Shown here in pieces: positions 48,069 to 59,800 of a stretch of DNA of 64,000 nucleotides. The notes beneath the pieces were generated by a model, which was given only the letters and a program-made list of their open reading frames with translations, was not told the DNA's origin and did no database searches. Positions within the stretch are counted from its first letter, which is position 1, and the number at the start of each line of letters is the position of its first letter. The DNA comes from Phytobacter palmae (GTDB lineage: Bacteria > Pseudomonadota > Gammaproteobacteria > Enterobacterales > Enterobacteriaceae), in contig FONB01000006.1 in assembly GCA_900112785.1 (NCBI GenBank), positions 1 to 64,000 of the forward strand. Reading direction: 5' to 3'. The translations under genes were made by a program, and so were the position numbers.

Positions 48069-49469
48069 CTAGTTTTTATTAGAATTCCGTCCGTAGATAG
48101 CCCAGGTGATCACCACACAGGCGATGTAAAACACCAGGAAGACTTTCATCGCGCCAGCCGGGGAGCCGGTGAGTGCCAGTGAAGTACCGAAGGCTTTCGG
48201 GATAAAGAAGCCGCCAATAGCCCCAATCGCTGAAATAAAGCCCAGCGCGGCAGCGGTTTCGGTTGCCGCCTCGCGCAATGCCATTGATTCACTGCCGCCC
48301 GATTTTTTCACGCGTTCCAGCGTCATCTTGCGGAAATTGACTGAGATCATCTGGAAGGTGGAACCACTGCCCAGCCCGGCCGTCAGGAACAGCATCAGGA
48401 AGACGCCAAAGAAGGCGATAAAATTCCCGCCTGCGCCATTCGAAGGCAGTGTCAGGAAAAGTAAGGCGCTAAAAATAGCCATCAGAATGAAGTTCACCAG
48501 CGTCACGCGTGTCCCGCCCAGGCGATCCGACAGTGCTCCACCAGCAGAACGGGCAAGCGCACCGATGAGTGGACCAAAGAAGGCGTAATGCATAATGACC
48601 ACGTCAGGAAACTGGGTCTTCGACAACATGGCGAAACCGGCTGAAAATCCGATAAACGAACCAAAAGTTGCCAGATAGAGAAAGCTCATGATCCACATGT
48701 GCTTACGCTTTAACACAGGCAACTGTGCTTTCAGTGACGCTTTCGATGCGGTCAGTTCGTTCATGCCAAACCAGGCGGCCAGGGTAAAGAGTGCCAGCAA
48801 CGGCACCCATACCCATGCGGCATTGGCCAGGAAGATCATACTGCCATCAGGCTGTGCCACGCCCGTTGCGCCGAATACGGCAAACATTGAAAACGAAATT
48901 GCCAGCGGTGCCAGAAGCTGCATCACGCTCACGCCCAGGTTGCCGAAGCCGCCGTTAATCCCTAATGCGCTCCCCTGCTTCTCTTTTGGAAAGAAGAAGC
49001 TGATGTTCGCCATGCTGGAAGCAAAGTTCGCCCCGGCAAAGCCACACAACAGCGCGATGACAATGAATGTACTGAATGGGGTTGAGGTATCTTCAACCGC
49101 GAAACCCAGCCAGAGGCATGGGATTATCAGAATACCGGTGCTGAATGCGGTCCAGCGACGGCCACCGAATACCGGGACCATAAAAGAGTATGGTACGCGC
49201 AGCAGTGCGCCCGAAACCGACGGTAAGGCTGTCAGCATAAAGAGCTGGTCGGTCGAAAACTGAAAACCGACTTTGTTCAGGTTTACGGCAACAGCACTAA
49301 ATAACATCCACACACAGAACGCCAGTAACAGACACGGGACAGAAATCCACAGGTTACGACTGGCGACGTGGTGGCCCTGGCGTTGCCAGAAAAGCGGATC
49401 GTCCGGACGCCAGTCGTTAATAACTCGGCCTGACACCCTTTGGGGGGTAGAAGAGTGGCTCATAGACAC
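48069..49469 (-). CDS. narK: Nitrate/nitrite transporter NarK
   Basis: This 12-helix major-facilitator protein of 466 residues exchanges nitrate for nitrite across the inner membrane. The nitrate signatures are present: GFAGANFASSMANISFFFP in helix 5 and GLGSGSTFQMI in helix 11, each rich in small residues. The arginine of the first substrate site lies in ALLRVPYSFMVP. It is upstream of narG in the same direction and divergent from narX, as in E. coli. Confidence 0.96.
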   Translation of the reverse strand: MSMSHSSTPQRVSGRVINDWRPDDPLFWQRQGHHVASRNLWISVPCLLLAFCVWMLFSAVAVNLNKVGFQFSTDQLFMLTALPSVSGALLRVPYSFMVPVFGGRRWTAFSTGILIIPCLWLGFAVEDTSTPFSTFIVIALLCGFAGANFASSMANISFFFPKEKQGSALGINGGFGNLGVSVMQLLAPLAISFSMFAVFGATGVAQPDGSMIFLANAAWVWVPLLALFTLAAWFGMNELTASKASLKAQLPVLKRKHMWIMSFLYLATFGSFIGFSAGFAMLSKTQFPDVVIMHYAFFGPLIGALARSAGGALSDRLGGTRVTLVNFILMAIFSALLFLTLPSNGAGGNFIAFFGVFLMLFLTAGLGSGSTFQMISVNFRKMTLERVKKSGGSESMALREAATETAAALGFISAIGAIGGFFIPKAFGTSLALTGSPAGAMKVFLVFYIACVVITWAIYGRNSNKN

Positions 49470-49769
49470 CTCTGGTTATTGATTTGACGAGGCCACATTA
49501 GTTTTTACAGCGCAAGGTAAGTTGATATAAATCAAAGGAAAAGTCTGCATAACACCGGGCAAAAAGCGACCATGCTCATTAGTGAGTAGCTCCCTTTTCT
49601 AAAAAAAGTGTGGTTTTTCACCGCCCTGTAGCATTGTGAAAAAGCCCCTCTCCTTTTATGGATAAAGGCAACGATAAAGGGGTACTTCTTTATGAGTATG
49701 GGTATACCTCAGGGTATGGCGGACAATGTCGACCACTCTTTGTTTCTGCGCGCCGGAGTCTTGCCATCT
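49470..49769. promoter_or_regulatory. Divergent narK-narX control region
   Basis: About 300 bases between narK and narX. It contains the FNR site at 49522-49535 for narK. In-frame ATGs at 49692 and nearby could lengthen narX but have no family support. Confidence 0.6.
49522..49535 (-). promoter_or_regulatory. FNR site of the narK promoter
   Basis: TTGAT-ATAA-ATCAA is a perfect FNR consensus, 53 bases from the narK ATG, fitting oxygen-limited activation of narK. Confidence 0.82.
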
Positions 49770-51569
49770 ATGCTTAAACGCCTCTTTACACCGCTCTCAC
49801 TGGTCAACCAGGTCGCGTTGACAATGCTGCTGTCCACGGTTATCGGCGTGGCGGGCATGGCGGTTTCCGGCTGGCTGGTGCTTGGCGTTCAGGGCAGCGC
49901 CCACGCCATTAACAAAGCGGGATCGCTGCGCATGCAAAGTTATCGTCTGCTGGCGAGCGTGCCGCTGCGCCCGGCAGATGATGCCTTACTCCAGGAGATG
50001 GAGCAGACGGCATTCAGTTCTGAACTGGCCGATGTTGCCGAACGTGACGGACAGCAACAGCAGTTACAGGCGTTACAGTATTTCTGGCGCAACGACGTCG
50101 CTCCGGCCCTTAAAGAGGCTCAGGAACCGCAGGCCGTCACCGATAAGATTGCTACCTATGTTAATCGGATCGATACGCTGGTTACCGCCTTCGATCACAG
50201 CACCGAACAGCGCATGGCTCGCGTCGTGATCCTGCATCGGGTGATGGCCATCTTGCTGGGTTTACTGCTTCTCTTCACCGTCGTCTGGCTTCGTGCCCGC
50301 CTGCTCCAGCCATGGGAACAGCTACTGAAAATGGCCCAGGCGGTCAGTCAGCGTAACTTCACCCGACGGGCACAAATCAACGGACGCAATGAGATGGCGA
50401 CCCTGGGGACAGCGCTGAATAATATGTCGGAAGAGCTGGCGGAAAGTTACGCCGTCCTTGAACAGCGCGTTCAGGAAAAAACCGCCGGGCTTGAGCAAAA
50501 AAACCAGATTCTCTCTTTTCTGTGGCAGGCCAACCATCGCCTGCATTCGCGCATTCCGCTGTGCGAACGGCTATCACCGGTACTTCACGGCTTGCAAAAT
50601 CTGACGCTGCTGCATGATATCGAGTTGCGCGTTTACGACATGGAAGATGAGAAAAACCATCAGGAATTCACCTGCCACTCGGATATCTCCTGTGATGATC
50701 GGGGGTGCTATTTATGTCCGCGCGACATCCACCCCACCCCGGCTGGCGGCAGTTCAACACTGAAATGGCGTCTGGCGGATAACCATACGCAGTATGGTTT
50801 GCTGCTGGCGCAACTGCCCAACGGCAGGCATCTTAACCATGATCAGCAACAACTTGTCGATACGCTTGTTGAGCAGTTAACCGCGACCCTGGCGCTGGAC
50901 CGCCACCAGGAACACCTGCAGCAGATGATGGTGATGGAAGAGCGTGCCACCATCGCCCGGGAACTGCATGACTCCATCGCACAGTCGCTCTCCTGTATGA
51001 AGATGCAGGTCAGCTGTTTACAGATGCAGGGCGGCAGCCTGCCCGATACCAGCCAGCAGTTGCTGGGGCAAATACGCACCGAACTTAATACCTCATGGGC
51101 GCAGTTGCGTGAGCTATTGACGACATTCCGCTTACAATTAACAGAGCCCGGACTGCGTCCGGCACTGGAATCCAGTTGTCAGGAATACAGCGCGCGCTTT
51201 GGTTTCAGGGTCCAACTGGATTATCAACTCCCTGCGCGTCTCGTGCCTTCGCACCAGGCAATCCATCTGTTGCAGATTGCCCGCGAAGCATTAAGCAATT
51301 CGCTAAAGCATTCTGGCGCGACTGAGGTCATCGTCTCGGTCGTCCAACAGGAAAAACGAGTAATATTGCAGGTTCGCGACAACGGCTGTGGCGTGCCGGA
51401 AAACGCAGCGCGAACTAACCATTATGGCTTGATTATCATGCGCGACCGCGCGCAAAGCTTACGTGGCGATTGCCAGGTGCGACGGCGTGAATCCGGCGGC
51501 ACCGATGTGACCGTGACGTTTATTCCCGAAAATCTTCTCTCATCTGTACAAGGAGATAATTATGACTAA
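49770..51569 (+). CDS. narX: Nitrate/nitrite sensor histidine kinase NarX
   Basis: This membrane sensor detects nitrate in the periplasm and phosphorylates NarL. Two membrane helices flank the sensing domain, and the nitrate-binding P-box [14 protein letters not shown] is intact near residues 44-57. A HAMP linker, a cysteine-containing central module ([12 protein letters not shown]) and a HisKA_3 kinase follow, with the phospho-His in [16 protein letters not shown] near residue 400. The ATG at 49770 ([14 protein letters not shown]) gives 599 residues against 598 in E. coli; an upstream start at 49692 would add 26. The stop overlaps narL by eight bases. Confidence 0.94.
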   Translation: MLKRLFTPLSLVNQVALTMLLSTVIGVAGMAVSGWLVLGVQGSAHAINKAGSLRMQSYRLLASVPLRPADDALLQEMEQTAFSSELADVAERDGQQQQLQALQYFWRNDVAPALKEAQEPQAVTDKIATYVNRIDTLVTAFDHSTEQRMARVVILHRVMAILLGLLLLFTVVWLRARLLQPWEQLLKMAQAVSQRNFTRRAQINGRNEMATLGTALNNMSEELAESYAVLEQRVQEKTAGLEQKNQILSFLWQANHRLHSRIPLCERLSPVLHGLQNLTLLHDIELRVYDMEDEKNHQEFTCHSDISCDDRGCYLCPRDIHPTPAGGSSTLKWRLADNHTQYGLLLAQLPNGRHLNHDQQQLVDTLVEQLTATLALDRHQEHLQQMMVMEERATIARELHDSIAQSLSCMKMQVSCLQMQGGSLPDTSQQLLGQIRTELNTSWAQLRELLTTFRLQLTEPGLRPALESSCQEYSARFGFRVQLDYQLPARLVPSHQAIHLLQIAREALSNSLKHSGATEVIVSVVQQEKRVILQVRDNGCGVPENAARTNHYGLIIMRDRAQSLRGDCQVRRRESGGTDVTVTFIPENLLSSVQGDNYD

Positions 51570-52212
51570 CCAGGAACCGGCTACCATTTTGCTCATCGAC
51601 GATCACCCGATGTTGCGTACCGGCGTCAGGCAACTTATCAGTATGTCGCCTGAGATCACCGTTGTCGGCGAAGCCAGTAATGGCGAACAGGGTATCGAGC
51701 TGGCAGAGGAACTGGACCCGGACCTGATTCTGTTAGACCTGAATATGCCTGGGATGAACGGCCTTGAAACGCTGGATAAACTGCGGGAGAAAACGCTGTC
51801 GGGTCGCGTGGTAGTATTCAGCGTCTCGAATCACGAAGAAGATGTTGTCACGGCCCTTAAACGCGGTGCCGATGGTTATCTGCTCAAAGATATGGAGCCG
51901 GAAGATTTACTCAAAGCCCTCCAGCAGGCTGCGGCGGGCGAGATGGTTTTGAGCGAAGCGTTAACCCCCGTGCTCGCGGCCAGCCTGCGCGCTAACCGGG
52001 CAACCTCCGACCGTGACATCAGCCAGTTAACTCCGCGCGAACGCGACATCCTGAAGCTCATCGCGCAGGGTCTGCCCAATAAAATGATCGCCCGTCGTCT
52101 GGATATCACCGAAAGCACGGTAAAAGTGCACGTAAAACATATGCTGAAAAAAATGCGCCTTAAATCCCGCGTGGAAGCTGCGGTCTGGGTCCATCAGGAA
52201 CGCATTTTTTAA
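51562..52212 (+). CDS. narL: Nitrate response regulator NarL
   Basis: NarL binds DNA when phosphorylated by NarX (or NarQ), activating nar operons and repressing fermentation genes such as adhE. The receiver domain has D59 as the phosphorylation site and K109 as the switch lysine. The C-terminal LuxR/FixJ-type helix-turn-helix (about 150-216) includes [22 protein letters not shown]. It has 216 residues, as in E. coli. AAGGAG precedes the ATG. Its stop overlaps the convergent ychO stop by four bases. Confidence 0.97.
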   Translation: MTNQEPATILLIDDHPMLRTGVRQLISMSPEITVVGEASNGEQGIELAEELDPDLILLDLNMPGMNGLETLDKLREKTLSGRVVVFSVSNHEEDVVTALKRGADGYLLKDMEPEDLLKALQQAAAGEMVLSEALTPVLAASLRANRATSDRDISQLTPRERDILKLIAQGLPNKMIARRLDITESTVKVHVKHMLKKMRLKSRVEAAVWVHQERIF

Positions 52213-53633
52213 TTTTCAGGCGCCATCAGATCCCAGCCCGGTGCGGCATCGGAGGTGTCAACCAGCGGTGCCGTCAGTGTCAGCACAATCTCATTGGACG
52301 AGACGCGCTGACCCTTTTCATCTTCGGCAATAACCGCCAGATGCCACTCGTTAGTTGCCCCTTCGCTGTTATCCCATTTCGGCATAATAATCGACCAGCC
52401 GTCCGTACTACCGGAACGCGCGGGCGGCGTGAGGCTAAGCTGTTGGGTATCCCCCTGCCAGCGTAACTCACGAATTCCGTGCGTACTGCGAATATCGAGT
52501 TTCAGAGGCACCGTTTCGCCTGGCTGCAGATCCCAGGGCGGTGTGGCGAGGAATACTGAAAGCGTCTTACGCTGACGGTATTCAAAGACCGGAAGCGTAT
52601 CCCGCACCGGATTATCATAACGACTGCCGCGCAAAGACGGCTCCTCTCCCAGTTGGCTGGCGGAAAGTTGTTTCCACAGAGGAACACCAAACCGATAATT
52701 CAGTTTTAAACCTAAATCGTTCTGACTTTCGCCGTTTTCCCCCTGTTTATGGTGCGCCGAGAACGTAACCAGGGGAACCGGCGTATAATCCAGCCCCACT
52801 TTTACCGCCAGCGGATTACGATAACCGGTTCCGGAGTCGAATAGATCCACGCTCTCACCAAAGTATTGTTCCAGACTGACGCTGGTATCAAGCTGCTGCC
52901 AGAAAGGTAAACGCGCCTGAGCGGTAATGTCATAGCCGCGAGCCATACGTTGCTGGAGTGTTGCCGAGCGATATGTCCAGTCGCTGAGCGGCTGATAGTA
53001 GTTGGCAGAAAAACGCAGCGATTGCCCCCATACTTCCGCCCCCAGACCTGTGCGGGCAAGGTTTTCATCGATCAGATTGTCATAGAAGGTGTTATAGCCC
53101 AGCAGCCAGTCACCGGTAATCCAGCGCTGTCCGATACCCACGTTACCTACCAGGCCGTCGTCCTGTTGTGTCAGGCCAAGCTGACTCCAGCTAAGGTAAC
53201 GGGAAGTATCCTGTAAAGGGATAAACCAGTCGCCATGGCTACCGTTGAAGCCCCCGTCGTCATCAACTTTGACATCTATAGACGCTCTGCCCCATGGCGA
53301 CAGCCAGGACTCCACCTGCTGGTTTACCTCATCGCTCACCACATCGCGCAGTTGACCAAAAGCGAACTGGCGCGCCTGCGCCCCCGCATCCAGCCCGTTG
53401 TCTGTCATGCTGGCTTCACCAAAGGCTTTAGCCATTTCGGCCAGGTGTTTTTCACTGTTGCCTTTATCCGGAGCCATACCGAGATCGGGCAACGTATCAC
53501 CATCATTATCAAACGGATGTTGAGCCTGCTGAACATACCAGGACTGCGGGGAGGTCTGTAAACCACTAACCGCACTTCCCGCCAGCGGCAAGAATAAAAG
53601 CAGTATTGGGGAAGAGGAAAACCAGTGCATCAC
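52209..53633 (-). CDS. ychO: Inverse-autotransporter-like outer membrane protein YchO
   Basis: This 474-residue protein is related to the intimin/invasin beta-barrel domain. An N-terminal signal peptide (about 1-24) is followed by a helical periplasmic segment and the barrel, which carries [28 protein letters not shown]-like and [16 protein letters not shown] motifs typical of inverse autotransporters. Only a short Ig-like extension (about 370-474) follows, so it lacks the long passenger of true adhesins. The function is unclear; E. coli YchO is implicated in adhesion/invasion-like traits only weakly. The gene position beside narL is conserved. Confidence 0.9.
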   Translation of the reverse strand: MMHWFSSSPILLLFLPLAGSAVSGLQTSPQSWYVQQAQHPFDNDGDTLPDLGMAPDKGNSEKHLAEMAKAFGEASMTDNGLDAGAQARQFAFGQLRDVVSDEVNQQVESWLSPWGRASIDVKVDDDGGFNGSHGDWFIPLQDTSRYLSWSQLGLTQQDDGLVGNVGIGQRWITGDWLLGYNTFYDNLIDENLARTGLGAEVWGQSLRFSANYYQPLSDWTYRSATLQQRMARGYDITAQARLPFWQQLDTSVSLEQYFGESVDLFDSGTGYRNPLAVKVGLDYTPVPLVTFSAHHKQGENGESQNDLGLKLNYRFGVPLWKQLSASQLGEEPSLRGSRYDNPVRDTLPVFEYRQRKTLSVFLATPPWDLQPGETVPLKLDIRSTHGIRELRWQGDTQQLSLTPPARSGSTDGWSIIMPKWDNSEGATNEWHLAVIAEDEKGQRVSSNEIVLTLTAPLVDTSDAAPGWDLMAPEN

Positions 53634-53792
53634 GTTTGTAGGGGGTCGCTCCAGGCTGGAAATGATCGCCAGTCGTTCAGGTTAGCGGCTTTGGACGCCA
53701 ATTTCAGCTTTTGCGGAAATTTCAGGAAAATCCTTATCCCCCCGCCTCGCCGGACTACATTTAAATAATCGCTGACAAATGAGAAAAAACGA

Positions 53793-54344
53793 ATGACTCA
53801 GACACTAAGATGGGCAGTGTGCAGTTCTCTGTTGTTCTGTGCCGTGTCGGCCAGCGCAACCGACATTTTCCAGCTGCAATCTCCGGCCTTCGGTGATAAC
53901 GCGCTGATGGAAAAAAAATATGCGGGCAACGCCAGCAGCAATCCTAACTGCACAGGAGAGAATGTTTCACCGGCGCTGGTGTGGAATAATCCGCCAGCTA
54001 AAACGCAGAGTTTCGCCCTGGTGGTGCATGACCCGGAAGGCGCGATGGGACTTGGCGTGACCCATCTGGTGGCCTATAACATTCCCCCTTCTGGCACCGG
54101 TTTTGCCGAAAATGATCTGCGTGACGCAAAAGGCTATACCGGCGGTAAAAATACCCCCGGTACCCTGCAATGGTATGGCCCTTGCCCACCTCCGGGTAGC
54201 GGCGCACACCATTATACCTTCACCCTGATTGCCACCAGCCTCGCACCAGATCTCCCCAAAGGGTTAACCCGGGAAGAACTGTTTGCCAAACTCAAAGGCC
54301 ACACCCTGGGCGCGGCGGGGCTCATTGGCCGCTTCGGACAGTAG
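53793..54344 (+). CDS. Secreted YbhB/YbcL-type PEBP-like protein
   Basis: This 183-residue protein has a signal peptide (about 1-22, ending SASA) and a phosphatidylethanolamine-binding-protein fold. The family motifs are VVHDPEGAMGLGVTHLVAYNIP and YGPCPPPGSGAHHYTFTL. Periplasmic homologues are called Raf-kinase-inhibitor-like proteins; the ligand is unknown. Its last 81 bases overlap the 3' end of nasA on the other strand. The family-like ending LGAAGLIGRFGQ suggests that this stop is the native one. Confidence 0.88.
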   Translation: MTQTLRWAVCSSLLFCAVSASATDIFQLQSPAFGDNALMEKKYAGNASSNPNCTGENVSPALVWNNPPAKTQSFALVVHDPEGAMGLGVTHLVAYNIPPSGTGFAENDLRDAKGYTGGKNTPGTLQWYGPCPPPGSGAHHYTFTLIATSLAPDLPKGLTREELFAKLKGHTLGAAGLIGRFGQ

Positions 54345-56897
54345 CGCTTTTAATTCCGGCAGACAGGAGCCGCAGTTCGTGCCGCAGCGCAGGGCGTTCC
54401 CCAGCGCTGCGGTGCTGTCACAGCCTGCGGCAATAGCGGCGTGAATCGCATTTTCCCCCACACTGTAGCAACTACAGACCGTGCGCCCTGGTGCGGGTGA
54501 GCAGGATGGCGACTGCCCTGCCAGCAGGTTATGTCGCGCTTGCGCCGTTGCTGGCGCGGTGAAAAATGCCTGCGAAATGACGTCATGCGCAATAACAGGA
54601 AGCCGCGTATCGCTCCACCACCCCAGCATTAGTTGCCCGTTATGCCAGGCCAGCAGATTTCTCACCGTACCAGCGCGGACAGTCTGCATCTCCCATCCTT
54701 TCGTCTGACACCAGGTCGTCAGCCAGGCCACGGCATCACCACTGCCCGCCAGCGTAAAATGGAAAGCGCCATCCGTCGCTTTGCGTACCCAATAGAGATC
54801 AGCGGGTAGTTCCGGCATTTCACGCGCATATAATTCGCCTTGCCAGCCAGGCTGCCAGGCTGCTATGCGCACCGCCGTTTGTTTGCTTTCCGGCTGCCCG
54901 GAATGCGGATCGCAAACAGAGGCCACCAGCACGTTAACCTTTCCCTGACGGGCAAAGCAGTGGTTCCAGTGCATCGGGGTGAAGAGTTCGCCTTCGCGCT
55001 GCCCGTGGTGAATACGCGCCCGCGCCACCATAACGCCACGGGGAGAGCTAATATGCACAAGATCCCCCTCACACAGCGAAAAACGGGCAGCATCAGCCGG
55101 GGAAATCTCGACCACAGGTTCAGCGATATGCTGCATCAACCGTGCAACCGTACCGGTACGGGTCATCGTATGCCACTGGTCGCGGATCCGCCCGCTATTG
55201 AGCAAGAGCGGATAGAACGTCGTCGGTTGCGCCATCGCGCGCACGGGCGATACAGGTACGGTGCGCAGATGCCCGGAAGATCGCCAGCCACGGCGTAACG
55301 CTTCCGGGGTAACGCTCCACTGGTGTGGTTCCAGCCTGTCCCACTCCTCAAGGCTTAACCTGGCAAGCTCGCTGATATCAAACGCCCGCGTGCCGTTGTT
55401 TTCAAAACCGGAGAGCGCCGCGTGCTCTGAGAAAATCTCATGGGGGTGTTGCCAGGCAAACGCGGGGCCGAAACCGAGTCGTTGCGCGATCTGCGCGATT
55501 ATCCACCAGTCAGCTTTTGCCTCGCCTGGCGGGGGTAAAAAGGCCCGCTGGCGAGAGATACGTCGCTCAGAATTAGTCACCGTGCCATTTTTCTCTCCCC
55601 ATGCCAGCGCCGGGAAACGGATGTGGGCATAGCGGCTGGTATCGGTGTCGGCTACCACCTCAGAGACAATCACCAGCGGACAGGCCGCCAGTGCGGCGCA
55701 TACCGCATGGCTGTCCGGCAGCGAGACTGCCGGATTGGTGCCCATTATCCACACCGCTTTCACCTCGCCGCGCCCGATGGCTGCAAACAGGTCCACTGCC
55801 ATCAATCCCGGCGTTTGTGCCAGTCGCTCCGTCCCCCAGAAACGCGCCACTCTGGCAAGGTCCGCCGCCTCAAAATTCATGTGCGCCGCCAGTTGGGTCG
55901 CAAGGCCCCCCACTTCACGCCCCCCCATAGCATTCGGTTGTCCGGTCAGGGAAAACGGGCCGCAGCCTGGACGGGCAAATTTACCGCTGGCGAGATGCAC
56001 ATTAATGATGGCATTACACTTATCGCTGCCACTTGATGACTGGTTAATTCCCATGGTGAACAGCGTCATCGCCCGTGGCGCGGTGATAAACCAGTCATAA
56101 AATGTTGTGACAACGTCACGTGGCAGCGCGCAAAATGTCGCTACCACTTCTGGTGTCCACTCATGCGCGGCGGCCAGCGCCGCGTCGCCCTCCTCGAAAT
56201 CAACCAGGGAACCAGTACCCGCAGCGATCATATTTAACAGACCGACAAACAGCGCTGTGTCACTCCCCGGTGCAAGCGGCAGATGGAGGTCGGCAATCGC
56301 GCAGGTGGCAGTGACGCGAGGGTCGATAACCACCACTTTCAGCGCCGGGTTATCATGCTTTGCCTGCACAATTCGCTGATAGAGCACCGGATGGGTCCAG
56401 GCGGCATTTGACCCCACCAGCACCAGCAGGTCACTCTTTTCAATATCTTCATAGCTGCACGGCACGACATCAGCGCCAAAGGCGCGCTTGTAACCCGTGA
56501 CGGCAGAGGACATACACAACCGTGAGTTGGTGTCGATATTTGCCGCACCAATAAAGCCTTTCATTAGCTTATTAGCGGCATAATAGTCCTCGGTCAGCAG
56601 TTGTCCGGATGCATAAAACGCCACAGCCTGCGGGCCAAATTCGCTGATAATGGCATTCAGGCGCTCCCCGGCAGTATCCAGCGCCGTCTGCCAGCTTACC
56701 GTCTGATCATCGACCTGCGGGGCCAGCAGCCGCCCCGCTAACCCGGTGGTCTCCCCGAGCGCAGCCCCTTTCACACACAGGCGGCCATAGTTTGCCGGGT
56801 GCGCGCTGTCACCCGCAACGCTCACCCCATTTTCTGCAACGGTCGCAACCACGCCGCAGCCCACACCGCAGTATGGGCAGGTGGTGCGGGTACTCAT
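54264..56897 (-). CDS. nasA: Assimilatory nitrate reductase catalytic subunit NasA
   Basis: NasA reduces nitrate to nitrite in the cytoplasm for nitrogen nutrition. The N-terminal 4Fe-4S motif CPYCGVGCGVV with GRLCVKG precedes the bis-MGD molybdopterin domains (PNAMGGREVGG, MGTNPAVS). A C-terminal BFD-like 2Fe-2S module (CSCYSVGENAIHAAI...CGTNCGSC) is present, as in Klebsiella NasA. The ATG at 56897 overlaps the previous stop (ATGA). The 877-residue chain ends in about 27 residues past the BFD domain (EPRRAQGVAFEFGKQFFPG) that are encoded opposite the PEBP gene and look unlike conserved family sequence. Confidence 0.93.
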   Translation of the reverse strand: MSTRTTCPYCGVGCGVVATVAENGVSVAGDSAHPANYGRLCVKGAALGETTGLAGRLLAPQVDDQTVSWQTALDTAGERLNAIISEFGPQAVAFYASGQLLTEDYYAANKLMKGFIGAANIDTNSRLCMSSAVTGYKRAFGADVVPCSYEDIEKSDLLVLVGSNAAWTHPVLYQRIVQAKHDNPALKVVVIDPRVTATCAIADLHLPLAPGSDTALFVGLLNMIAAGTGSLVDFEEGDAALAAAHEWTPEVVATFCALPRDVVTTFYDWFITAPRAMTLFTMGINQSSSGSDKCNAIINVHLASGKFARPGCGPFSLTGQPNAMGGREVGGLATQLAAHMNFEAADLARVARFWGTERLAQTPGLMAVDLFAAIGRGEVKAVWIMGTNPAVSLPDSHAVCAALAACPLVIVSEVVADTDTSRYAHIRFPALAWGEKNGTVTNSERRISRQRAFLPPPGEAKADWWIIAQIAQRLGFGPAFAWQHPHEIFSEHAALSGFENNGTRAFDISELARLSLEEWDRLEPHQWSVTPEALRRGWRSSGHLRTVPVSPVRAMAQPTTFYPLLLNSGRIRDQWHTMTRTGTVARLMQHIAEPVVEISPADAARFSLCEGDLVHISSPRGVMVARARIHHGQREGELFTPMHWNHCFARQGKVNVLVASVCDPHSGQPESKQTAVRIAAWQPGWQGELYAREMPELPADLYWVRKATDGAFHFTLAGSGDAVAWLTTWCQTKGWEMQTVRAGTVRNLLAWHNGQLMLGWWSDTRLPVIAHDVISQAFFTAPATAQARHNLLAGQSPSCSPAPGRTVCSCYSVGENAIHAAIAAGCDSTAALGNALRCGTNCGSCLPELKALLSEAANEPRRAQGVAFEFGKQFFPG

Positions 56898-59800
56898 GAC
56901 GCCTCCGCGCGCATCAGCAGAACCTGATTGCCGACCCACACTTTTCCGCCTTCCACTTTGACCGGCCAGGCGCGGACCGCCGGTTCGCCACTTTCCACAT
57001 AGCAGCCATCACGCAGGCGGATACGCTGTTTATAGAGCGGCGATATCACCAGCGGCTCTCCGTTGGTGTCGCCCAGGATCCCGCGCGACAGGACCTGGGC
57101 ATTGCTGCCCGGTTCGTGATTATCGAGGGCATAAATGGTTTCGCCAAAGCGGAACAGCGCAATTTGCCGCTCGCCCAGCCGTGCGCCAATCCCCGCCTGT
57201 TCAGGAATAGCGGCGATATCACAAATAACCTGCCACGGTCGCCACGGCAACTGCCCCTCTGGCTGTTCTGCTGCCAGCGCGAGCTGCGGCTGGTCGCGAA
57301 CAACCTCACGGTGCACGGTTTCGTCCGGCTTATCGCTGTTAACGAACGAGCGGAACAGCGCCAGGCGGTCGGGATCGTTAAGCGTGGTCTGCCATTCACA
57401 CTGATAACTGTCCACCACCCGCGCCATCTCTTCTTCCAGTTCAGCCGCAATCTCCAGGCTGTCGTTCATAATGACATCACGCAGGTAGTCGATGCCGCCC
57501 TCCAGATTATCGAGCCAGGTGCTGGTGCGCTGCAGGCGGTCAGCCGTGCGGATGTAGAACATCAGGAAACGGTCAATGGTACGGATCAGCGTGGCCTCAT
57601 CCAGATCACTGGCAAACAGATCCGCATGGCGTGGTTTCATGCCGCCGTTACCGCAAACATAGAGATTCCAGCCTTTCTCTGTAGCTATCACTCCCACATC
57701 TTTCCCCTGCGCTTCTGCACACTCGCGGGTACAACCGGACACCGCCATTTTGATCTTATGTGGGGCACGCAGGCCCTTGTAACGATGCTCCAGCGCCACC
57801 GCCAGCCCGGTAGAGTCCTGCACGCCATAGCGACACCAGGTCGAACCGACGCAGGATTTCACCGTACGCAGCGACTTGCCGTAGGCGTGCCCGGTTTCAA
57901 ACCCGGCATCCACCAATTCCTGCCAGATGGCAGGAAGCTGCTCCAGGCGTGCGCCAAAGAGGTCGATACGCTGACCACCGGTGACTTTGCTGTAAAGCTG
58001 ATAGCGTTTGGCTATCTGCCCGATGGCAATCAGCCCATCCGGTGTGACCTCGCCGGCAGGCATACGCGGCACAATGGAGTAGGTTCCGTCTTTCTGAATA
58101 TTGGCGAAATAACGGTCATTAGTATCCTGCAGCGGCAGGTGCGTCGGTTTGAGCAGATATTCATTCCAGCAGGAGGCCAGAATCGACCCGACCAGCGGCT
58201 TACACACCTCGCAGCCCTGCCCGTGACCATAACGGCTTATCAACTGTGCGAAAGTACGAATATGGTTGACGCGCACCAGATGGTGGATCTCCTGGCGCGA
58301 GTACGGGAAGTGTTCGCAGATATCTTTTTTCACTTCCACACCCTGCGATGCCAGCTGATGTTCCATTACCTGTTTCACCAGCGCGCTGCAACCGCCACAA
58401 CCGGTGGCCGCTTTGGTACAACTTTTGATTGCCCCCATGTCGGTGGCACCCGTACTGACCGCCTGGCAAATATCCCCCTTACTGACGTTATGGCAGGAAC
58501 AAATCTGTGCGCTGTCCGGCAATGCCGCCACGCCGAGCGCTTTGGGTGCGCTTCCTGCAAGCGCTGGCAGGATCAGGCTTTCCGGCTGCGCAGGCAGGGC
58601 CAGCCCGTTGAGCATGGTTTGTAGCAGCGTGGCATAGTCGCTGGCATCCCCTACCAGTACGCCACCGAGCAGTTGTTTGCCGTCTTCGCTGACCACGATT
58701 TTTTTATAAATTTGCGCCGGGCCGTCGGTCCACTGATAACTCAGGCAGCCCGGCGTGCGCCCGTGAGCATCGCCGAATGACGCCACGTCAACACCCAGCA
58801 ATTTGAGTTTTGTGCTCATATCCGCGCCGGAAAATGCCGCCGCTTCGCCGCTAAGATGAGCCGCCACCACTCGTGCCATCTGATATCCCGGTGCCACCAG
58901 ACCATAGACTTTGCCCTCCCATACCGCGCATTCACCAATAGCGAAGATGTTTTCATCTGAGGTCTGGCACAGTTCATTAATCGCGATCCCGCCGCGTTCC
59001 CCGAGGCGCAATTCCCCGCGACGGGCGAGCGCATCTTGCGGACGAATCCCGGCGGAAAACACCACCATGTCGGTTGTCAGGCTCTCACCATCGGCAAAAT
59101 TAAGTGTCAGCGTGTCGCCGTTCGCCACGATTTCCCGGGTCGCCTTGCTGGTATGAACCTGTACCCCCAGCGCGGTGATTTTTTTGCGTAGCATGGCGCC
59201 GCCCTGTTCATCGAGCTGGACTGCCATCAGCGCCGGGGCGAACTCCACCACGTGGGTTTCCAGCCCCAGTTGTTTTAATGCATTCGCCGCTTCGAGTCCC
59301 AGCAGCCCGCCGCCAATCACGACACCACGGGTGGCGCTTTTCGCACGGGCGGCAATCTCATCCAGGTCATCCAGGGTGCGATAGACAAAACAGCCGCTGG
59401 CATCATGTCCCGGTACTGGCGGTACAAACGGGTACGAACCGGTCGCCAGTACCAGTTTGTCCCAGCGCGTCTCATGGCCCTGCGCGTCCCGCACCACCTG
59501 CAACACGCGGTCGATTTCAGTAATGGTCTGGTTAAGACGTAACTCAATGCCATGCTGGTCAAAAAAATCCTCCGCGACCATGGAGAGTGATTGCGCGCTG
59601 CGCCCGGCAAAATACTCGGATAAATGTACGCGATCGTAGGCGGCATAACGTTCTGCACCGAATACCACGATGTGACAGGATTTATGCAGGTTGCGGCTCA
59701 CGCACTGTTCCAGAAAATGGTGGCCGACCATACCGTGTCCGACCACAACCAGAGTAGGTTTTGTCATCTTTGAGATCCCGGCAGCCGCTGGCTGCGCTGT

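Noticed and set aside
57116-58624. A 502-codon frame on the plus strand opposite the nitrite reductase
   Set aside because: It is a shadow of the GC-rich NasC-NasB gene, without ribosome site or family similarity.
59767-59769. Separate nasB start codon
   Set aside because: The ATG is where Klebsiella NasB would begin, but no stop separates it from the upstream part and only a weak GGGAT precedes it. I annotated one fused gene and raised the alternative in the findings.
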